Notes under the pieces: generated by a model | Seen by the model: only the letters and a program-made list of their open reading frames with translations | The model's database searches: none | What the model was told of the DNA's origin: nothing | Assembly (NCBI RefSeq): GCF_001954275.1 | Contig: NZ_MBEU01000010.1 | Coordinates: 62,001 to 126,000 of the forward strand | Reading direction: 5' to 3' | From: Mycobacterium sp. IS-836 | GTDB taxonomy: Bacteria; Actinomycetota; Actinomycetes; Mycobacteriales; Mycobacteriaceae | DNA: 64,000 nt | Program-made: the position numbers and the translations under genes | In this document: positions 59,127 to 64,000 of the stretch, piece after piece | How the letters are laid out: each line of letters opens with the position of its first letter | Numbering within the stretch: the stretch's first letter is position 1

Positions 59127-61549
59127 GCCGGAGCCTGGCCGATGATTCCGTCGGCCTCCAGCTCGGCAATCTCTGCCGGCGTCAAACCCAGTTCGGCAAG
59201 CAACTCGTGGTTGTGCTGCCCCAGCAGCGGCGCGGCCTTCGTGTGGGATCGCGCCGGACCGCCGGCGAACCGCATCGGCATGGTGCTGAGCTTGGCCCGG
59301 CCATTCACCGGGTGGTCGACTTCCTCGAAGAAGCCACGAAAAGCCAGCTGCTGCAGCTCCGTTTGGCGATGGGGCTGCATGACCTTGGCCACCGGCACTC
59401 CGGCATCCCAGAGCTTTGCGACGATGTCGTCGCGGGTGCGCTGTTCACACCAGGCGGCCAGGTGCTCGTCGATCGAATCCTGGTGTGCGCGCCGCCCGGC
59501 TTCCGTCGACAGCGCGGGATCGGTCGCCCAGGGCGGTGATCCGAGCGCGCCGCACAGGCTTTCCCACTGTTCGTCGTTAGTCACGGCTATCGCGACCCAG
59601 CTGTCGAGCCGACCGAACTCGTCGATATCGGCGGCGCGGTAGAGGTTCTGCGGTGCCGCGGCCGGCCCGCGATTGCCCGCGCGTTCCAGCAGCGCACCGT
59701 ACGCGGTGTACTCGATGATCTGTTCGGCCGAGATGCTGAGCGCGGCATCGACCATCGCGGCCTCGACGAGCACGCCCTCACCGGTGCGGCAGCGGTGTTC
59801 CAGCGCCAGCAGCAGGCCGTTGAGCGCATGCACACCCGCATTGGGGTCGCCGATCGAATACGGCTCGTAGGGAGGACGGTCGGGATATCCGGTCAGCCAG
59901 CTCAGGCCGGAAGCAGACTCGATGGCATAGGCGAACGCGGGATTGTCGCGCCACGGCCCGTCGAGCCCGAATCCGGGCATCCGCAGCATGACGGCATCGG
60001 GCCGAATGGCTTGCACGGCAGCAAAATCCAGCCCGATCTGGTCCAGCACCCGAGGCGTGAAGTTCTCCACGACGACGTCACAAGTCGCGATGAGCCGGAG
60101 CAACACCTCTCGCCCGCGTGGGCTCTGCAGGTCCAGCGCCAGGCCTTTCTTGTTGGTGTTTAGCGCCGCGTAGATAGGCGACTTCTCCCACCATTGGTGT
60201 TCGGTGATCGGCACGCCGGCGATCAGCCGGGTACCGTCAGGCCGGCGCGCGGATTCCATATGCACAACATCGGCGCCGAGCATGGCCAGGAAGTGGGTGC
60301 AGGAAGGTCCCGCCCAGAACGTCGTCATGTCCAATACCCGGATCCCATTGAACGGCAACCGGTTCAGGGTGGAAGAGCGCGTCGGAGCCGGCCGTGGCGC
60401 CGAATTGGCGGCCCGGTAGCGCGCAGTGTGTTCACCGAGTCGCGGCGCTGGGCCGGGCGGGCGAAGCCGGGCGGGCGACATCCGGTATGGAGGGCCCGGC
60501 TGCTGGAAACCGTCACGCGGGTTGCGCACGAACGAGCCGCGTTCGACAAAGTGTTCCAGCGAGGCGATGTTCGCGCCGTTGGCGACGGGAGCGTTGGGAA
60601 TCCGGAACGCCGTCGCGAGTTCGCGGATCTCGTAGACCTGATTGGCCTCCACCCACGCGTAGATGTCCTCGGCGTGGATGTTGGCCTGTTCGGTGATCGT
60701 CAGCGGCGATCCTTCATCGATCCATTCGGGGTGGCCAACCATCGCGCACAGGTCGAACCACTGCTGCGCGGTGCCGCATCCCAGGTCCACCAGACCGTCC
60801 TTCGCCTGGGCCACCCCCGGCACCGTGAGTCGGCGCGCATCCCGCCATGGCCGGCCCAGCAGTTCGAAGTAGGTGACCGGATAGTAGGTCAGGCAAAGGA
60901 TTTGGGACTCGAGCATCGACAGGTCGATGAGATCGCCTGGCTCTGCCGAGTCACCGCGGCCAAACCGCGACGCCAGGATCGCGACGCTGGCGTAGGCCCC
61001 GGCCATGTATTCGCCGACCTGCCCGCCGATGTAGACCGGGGCCCGTTCGGGCAGTCCGCGTCCCAGCCCGACGATTCCGCCCGACCACGCTTGCAGGGTG
61101 AACTCGGTTGCGGCCCGGTCGCGCCAGGGGCCGTCCAGACCGAAGGCGGTGATCGACGCGACAGTTGCGTGCGAATGCACTCGATGAATCGCCGCGGGGG
61201 TGAAGTCTTGGTGTTCAGCCACTTTGGAACCCGCGGAACAGACCACCGCGTCCGCCGCGGCGAGCAACCGGTGGACCATCTCGACGTCGTCTTCCACGTC
61301 TGGATCGGCGACAACGCTGTGTTTCGATCCGGCCAGGAAGCTGAACAGCGCGCCGTCGGCGCCGGGTGGGATGGCCGCGCCCGACGCCGACCAGCGCCGC
61401 AGCGGATCACCTTGCGGCGGCTCGACTTTGATGACGGTGGCGCCGCCGTCGGCAAGCAACTTGGTGCAGTACGCGCCCGCAATTCCGGTTGAGAGATCGA
61501 CCACCGTGTAACCGGACAGCGGCGCCTGCGGTTCAGGTTCCCCACTCAT
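59123..61549 (-). CDS. Double-domain family III CoA-transferase (CaiB/BaiF type)
   Basis: An 808-residue protein made of two CoA-transferase III domains in tandem (about 10-380 and 400-800); single-domain members are about 400 residues. The C-terminal half has the expected catalytic aspartate Asp568 in SIGDPNAG. In the N-terminal half the matching segment reads IGGQVGEY, with Gln177 at the aspartate position. The fused halves may mimic the interlocked homodimer of this family with only one working site. ATG 61549 overlaps the upstream stop. It likely transfers CoA to the substrate carboxylate at the start of the pathway. Confidence 0.9.
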   Translation of the reverse strand: MSGEPEPQAPLSGYTVVDLSTGIAGAYCTKLLADGGATVIKVEPPQGDPLRRWSASGAAIPPGADGALFSFLAGSKHSVVADPDVEDDVEMVHRLLAAADAVVCSAGSKVAEHQDFTPAAIHRVHSHATVASITAFGLDGPWRDRAATEFTLQAWSGGIVGLGRGLPERAPVYIGGQVGEYMAGAYASVAILASRFGRGDSAEPGDLIDLSMLESQILCLTYYPVTYFELLGRPWRDARRLTVPGVAQAKDGLVDLGCGTAQQWFDLCAMVGHPEWIDEGSPLTITEQANIHAEDIYAWVEANQVYEIRELATAFRIPNAPVANGANIASLEHFVERGSFVRNPRDGFQQPGPPYRMSPARLRPPGPAPRLGEHTARYRAANSAPRPAPTRSSTLNRLPFNGIRVLDMTTFWAGPSCTHFLAMLGADVVHMESARRPDGTRLIAGVPITEHQWWEKSPIYAALNTNKKGLALDLQSPRGREVLLRLIATCDVVVENFTPRVLDQIGLDFAAVQAIRPDAVMLRMPGFGLDGPWRDNPAFAYAIESASGLSWLTGYPDRPPYEPYSIGDPNAGVHALNGLLLALEHRCRTGEGVLVEAAMVDAALSISAEQIIEYTAYGALLERAGNRGPAAAPQNLYRAADIDEFGRLDSWVAIAVTNDEQWESLCGALGSPPWATDPALSTEAGRRAHQDSIDEHLAAWCEQRTRDDIVAKLWDAGVPVAKVMQPHRQTELQQLAFRGFFEEVDHPVNGRAKLSTMPMRFAGGPARSHTKAAPLLGQHNHELLAELGLTPAEIAELEADGIIGQAPA

Positions 61550-62673
61550 GCCTGCCACGACGGACTACGGGTCAGCACTTCGGGACCGTCGGCGGAGATG
61601 AGGACCGCCTCGCGTCCGAAGACCGCCCCGACCCCGGCTTCCCAGACATAGCCTGTTACGGCGAGCACCATGCCCGGCTCCAGCCGTTCGCGGAAAGCGC
61701 TTTCGGGCAGGTGGTCGGAGACCACGGGCGGGTCGAAGCCCATGCCCAGGCCACGCGCCACCGGCATCGGCGGTGGCGGTTCACCCGCGGCCTGGTAGGC
61801 GCCCAGCAACTCGGCGGTCCCGCCTCCGGGCCGGCACGCGGCTAACAGCTTGGCCCACAGGCTGTCCCAGCGTCGGTAAAGCGCTGCGGCGCCGGTGGGT
61901 ACGCCTACGGGCCAGGTGCGTCCCACCTCGCCGATGTAGCCGCCGGCCAGGACGCCGGCGGAAAACGCGACGACGTCGCCCTCTTTAATGCGGCCGTCGC
62001 CGTTGACCCGACGCCACGGATGCGCGCGCGAAGTCACCCACGCGACATCCTGGTTCGACGGCGTGCTTACTCCGCCGGCCGCCAGCGCCTCCAACAGGAC
62101 CCCGGCCAGAATCTGTTCGCTGACCCCCGGCCGCAGTTCGGAGACCGCGGCGGCCAGGCCCGACTCCGCGACCGCGATCGCCTCCCGCAGAGAAACCAAC
62201 TCTTCGGCCGTCTTGATGCGCCGGGCGGCGCGCATGGCCAGTTCCCCGTCGACCAACTCGGCGTTGGGAAACGCGCTGGGCAGTAGCTTGGCGAAAGCCG
62301 GTGAGAGCGCATCGGTTCCGACGCGGCGCGCGGTGGCAGCGCCGTCGATGCGCTGCAGCGCCGCGATGGTGTTCATCGGGTTCCACGAGATGCCGTACAG
62401 GTTTTCGTGGGGAATGTCGTCGGGGACACCCTCATCCCACGTGCTGAGCAGATGAACGGCGCCGGTGTCACGGACCAGCACGCAGGTGGGGCCGAACGGG
62501 CGGGTGCCTGCGACCCACAGCTGCGGTGCCCCGGACACGTAACGGACGTTGGCCTGCCGCCCGAGCACCAGGACGTCGAGACCGTGCGCGGCCATCTGCT
62601 CCAGTGCCCGGTGCCGCCGTCCCAGCCGCAGCGCCCTATCGTCGGGCAGAACTTCAGTTGCCATAGGGGTCAT
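61546..62673 (-). CDS. M24 (pita-bread) family protein, degenerate metal site
   Basis: A 375-residue protein of the M24 aminopeptidase P/prolidase/creatinase fold. The five metal ligands of active members are mostly lost. Compared with the neighbour at 62654, Ser238, Glu249, Leu309 and Thr340 replace Asp, Asp, His and Glu; only Glu355 remains. It is therefore probably a non-peptidase, possibly creatinase-like or a structural partner. It overlaps both the intact M24 gene upstream and the CoA-transferase gene downstream, so the three are made together. Start at 62673 or 62664. Confidence 0.87.
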   Translation of the reverse strand: MTPMATEVLPDDRALRLGRRHRALEQMAAHGLDVLVLGRQANVRYVSGAPQLWVAGTRPFGPTCVLVRDTGAVHLLSTWDEGVPDDIPHENLYGISWNPMNTIAALQRIDGAATARRVGTDALSPAFAKLLPSAFPNAELVDGELAMRAARRIKTAEELVSLREAIAVAESGLAAAVSELRPGVSEQILAGVLLEALAAGGVSTPSNQDVAWVTSRAHPWRRVNGDGRIKEGDVVAFSAGVLAGGYIGEVGRTWPVGVPTGAAALYRRWDSLWAKLLAACRPGGGTAELLGAYQAAGEPPPPMPVARGLGMGFDPPVVSDHLPESAFRERLEPGMVLAVTGYVWEAGVGAVFGREAVLISADGPEVLTRSPSWQA

Positions 62674-63865
62674 AGGGGTAGTCGGTCAATTTGATCCAGC
62701 CGTCGTCGGTAATCACCAAGACCTCTTCGCTGCGATAGCCGCCGGTGCCGTCCTCCCAGACCACCGGCTCCAAAACCAGCACCATGCCCTGCTGCAGGAC
62801 GAAATTCTCGTCGAACTCGTCGCCGAGATCCGTTCCTATCATCGGCATTTCGGCGGCGTTGACGCCGATGCCGTGGCCGAGGTAGAAGTGCGGAAGCCAG
62901 GGCTTCCTGCCGCCGTTGGCCTTGGTTGCTGCCCTGCCCAGGTCGGCGGCGGTGGCTCCGGCGCGCGCGACATCCAGCACGGCGGTCAAGATCTCGAACC
63001 ATTTGTCGAACTGCACCCGCTGGCGCGGCGACGGGTCTTTGCCGACGATCCAGGTGCGCCCGAAGTCCGAGCAGTACCCGTGGTAGGTGATGCTGACGTC
63101 CGTCCAGAGCACGTCGCCTTCGGCCAGCTCGCGCTCGGTGGAGAGCAGGGGCAACGCGAGGTCTCCGTGCGTGGTCCACACGCCCTCCGCCTTGCTCGGC
63201 GGCATCACCTGCCAGATGGGCTCGAGCATGCTTGCCTCGGCACCCAATTCGAAAGCGCGTCGCAAAAAGCTTGCGGATAGCTCGATCTGGCGGATGCCTG
63301 GCGCCAGTGCCTTGTGGACCTCCACCATCGCCTGGTCGGTGATCCGCACCGCGGTGCGCATGCAGGACAATTCGTCGGGCGTCTTGACTGCCTTAGCGGC
63401 GCTGACGACGGCGGCGGCATCGGCGGGAGCGCCGTTGGGAAACAACAACTTCGCCGCGCGCGACATGGCGCCGGTGCACTCGTCGATGGCGATCACGGCG
63501 CCGGCAGGAATGAGGTCGGCCAGCTGGTGGGCGAAATTCCGGACGCCCTCGTCGAATTCGAGATAGACCGGCCCGTGTAGGTGGTCGGCGGGCAGGTCCG
63601 CCTCGTGCGCGGCGCCCTCGCGGAACGGCAGGAACAGGTGCGGCCACGGATCGTCGGCGACTATGACGGCGACGGGCCGCTCGACGTACGACAGCCCGGC
63701 GTCACCCAGGGGCCAGCTGGTCCCGGTGGCGTACACGACGGCGTTATTGCCCAGCAGGATCATCGCGTCGACTCCGCGTTCGGTCATCGCCGAGCGCAGC
63801 CGAGCCCCGGTCTCGCGACGCATGCGGGCGAGATCAGGTGTTTCGGGAATCGCGAACGTTGTCAC
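62654..63865 (-). CDS. M24 family metallopeptidase-like protein (intact metal site)
   Basis: A 403-residue M24-fold enzyme with a complete ligand set: Asp256 (WTDVS), Asp267 (CSDFGRT), His331 (LGHGIG), Glu366 (VLEPVV) and Glu380 (YRSEE). The family includes Xaa-Pro peptidases, creatinases and some lyases, so peptidase activity is not certain in this catabolic setting. GTG 63865 overlaps the upstream amidohydrolase stop (GTGA). The degenerate paralogue follows directly. Confidence 0.9.
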   Translation of the reverse strand: MTTFAIPETPDLARMRRETGARLRSAMTERGVDAMILLGNNAVVYATGTSWPLGDAGLSYVERPVAVIVADDPWPHLFLPFREGAAHEADLPADHLHGPVYLEFDEGVRNFAHQLADLIPAGAVIAIDECTGAMSRAAKLLFPNGAPADAAAVVSAAKAVKTPDELSCMRTAVRITDQAMVEVHKALAPGIRQIELSASFLRRAFELGAEASMLEPIWQVMPPSKAEGVWTTHGDLALPLLSTERELAEGDVLWTDVSITYHGYCSDFGRTWIVGKDPSPRQRVQFDKWFEILTAVLDVARAGATAADLGRAATKANGGRKPWLPHFYLGHGIGVNAAEMPMIGTDLGDEFDENFVLQQGMVLVLEPVVWEDGTGGYRSEEVLVITDDGWIKLTDYPYDPYGN

Positions 63866-63999
63866 AATCCGAGGAATTCGGTGATGTTGCCGCTGACGAT
63901 GCGCGCCGCGTCGGCCGGGCCGACGGCGTCGACAACCGCCGCCAGTGACTTCTCCGAATAGCCGTATGTGCTTTCGTTGTGCGGATAGTCGCTGGACCA
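63862..63999 (-). CDS. Amidohydrolase-family protein, C-terminal fragment (continues beyond window)
   Basis: The last 45 residues of a protein whose gene runs off the right edge: WSSDYPHNESTYGYSEKSL, ending GNITEFLGL before TGA at 63862. The SDYPH motif is the C-terminal catalytic signature shared with the amidohydrolases at 14843 and 46136. The stop overlaps the GTG of the M24 gene, so it belongs to the same minus-strand operon. Confidence 0.78.
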   Translation of the reverse strand, partial: WSSDYPHNESTYGYSEKSLAAVVDAVGPADAARIVSGNITEFLGL

Positions 64000-64000
64000 C

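Overview
The window is high-GC actinobacterial DNA, most likely from a non-tuberculous Mycobacterium. Pointers are the density of cytochrome P450s with small ferredoxins, paired acyl-CoA dehydrogenases, a mycofactocin-type short-chain dehydrogenase, many TetR regulators, frequent GTG/TTG starts and four-base start/stop overlaps. It reads as an accessory catabolic island for a hydrophobic, probably alicyclic or terpenoid/steroid-like substrate activated as a CoA thioester. The substrate itself cannot be read from the sequence. No rRNA, tRNA, CRISPR array, insertion sequence or phage gene was seen.

Layout. 1-1361: the end of a P450 and a small secreted protein. 1375-3532: a two-subunit acyl-CoA dehydrogenase. 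3647-9241: a minus-strand operon reading tetR, two unannotated micro-membrane proteins (32 and 39 aa), two larger membrane proteins, a LuxE-like acyl-activating enzyme, a LuxC-like acyl-CoA reductase and a nitroreductase. 9281-13472: hydrolase and TetR, divergent from aldehyde dehydrogenase, carboxymuconolactone-decarboxylase-like protein and 3-hydroxyisobutyrate-dehydrogenase-like protein. 13714-19804: two amidohydrolases, a Rieske ferredoxin, a hydrolase, a NuoF-like flavoprotein with ferredoxin, and a small secreted protein.

19886-33877 is one 14-kb gene for a 4,663-residue protein. Its N-terminal part joins a winged-helix/BTAD (SARP-type) regulator, a class III nucleotide cyclase domain, a P-loop ATPase and a helical region. 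The remaining roughly 3,380 residues are 12 full tandem units of 266-272 aa plus one half unit. Each unit is two SnoaL/NTF2-like domains, so there are about 25 such domains. This is the most unusual object in the window.

33964-42821: a DUF35-thiolase fusion, hydrolase, two beta-hydroxyacid dehydrogenases (one frameshifted), two P450-ferredoxin pairs, a DUF1330 protein and a TetR gene with a strong operator. 42923-47434: a beta-oxidation operon (amidohydrolase, acyl-CoA dehydrogenase, enoyl-CoA hydratase, thiolase). 47859-53933: CMD protein, Rieske oxygenase, small partner protein, amidohydrolase, SnoaL protein, acyl-CoA dehydrogenase pair and a small membrane protein. 53943-64000: acyl-CoA dehydrogenase divergent from a TetR gene, P450, two dehydrogenases, a double CoA-transferase, two M24-family proteins and the tail of another amidohydrolase.

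Two themes link the genes. First, an exact inverted repeat GAGAAT-N3-ATTCTC lies upstream of four transcription units, with weaker copies at three more, which suggests one regulon; the TetR at 55273 is the best candidate regulator. Second, several neighbouring paralogue pairs combine a copy with intact catalytic residues and a copy that has lost them (amidohydrolases, M24 proteins, the halves of the CoA-transferase), which suggests obligate heteromeric enzymes.
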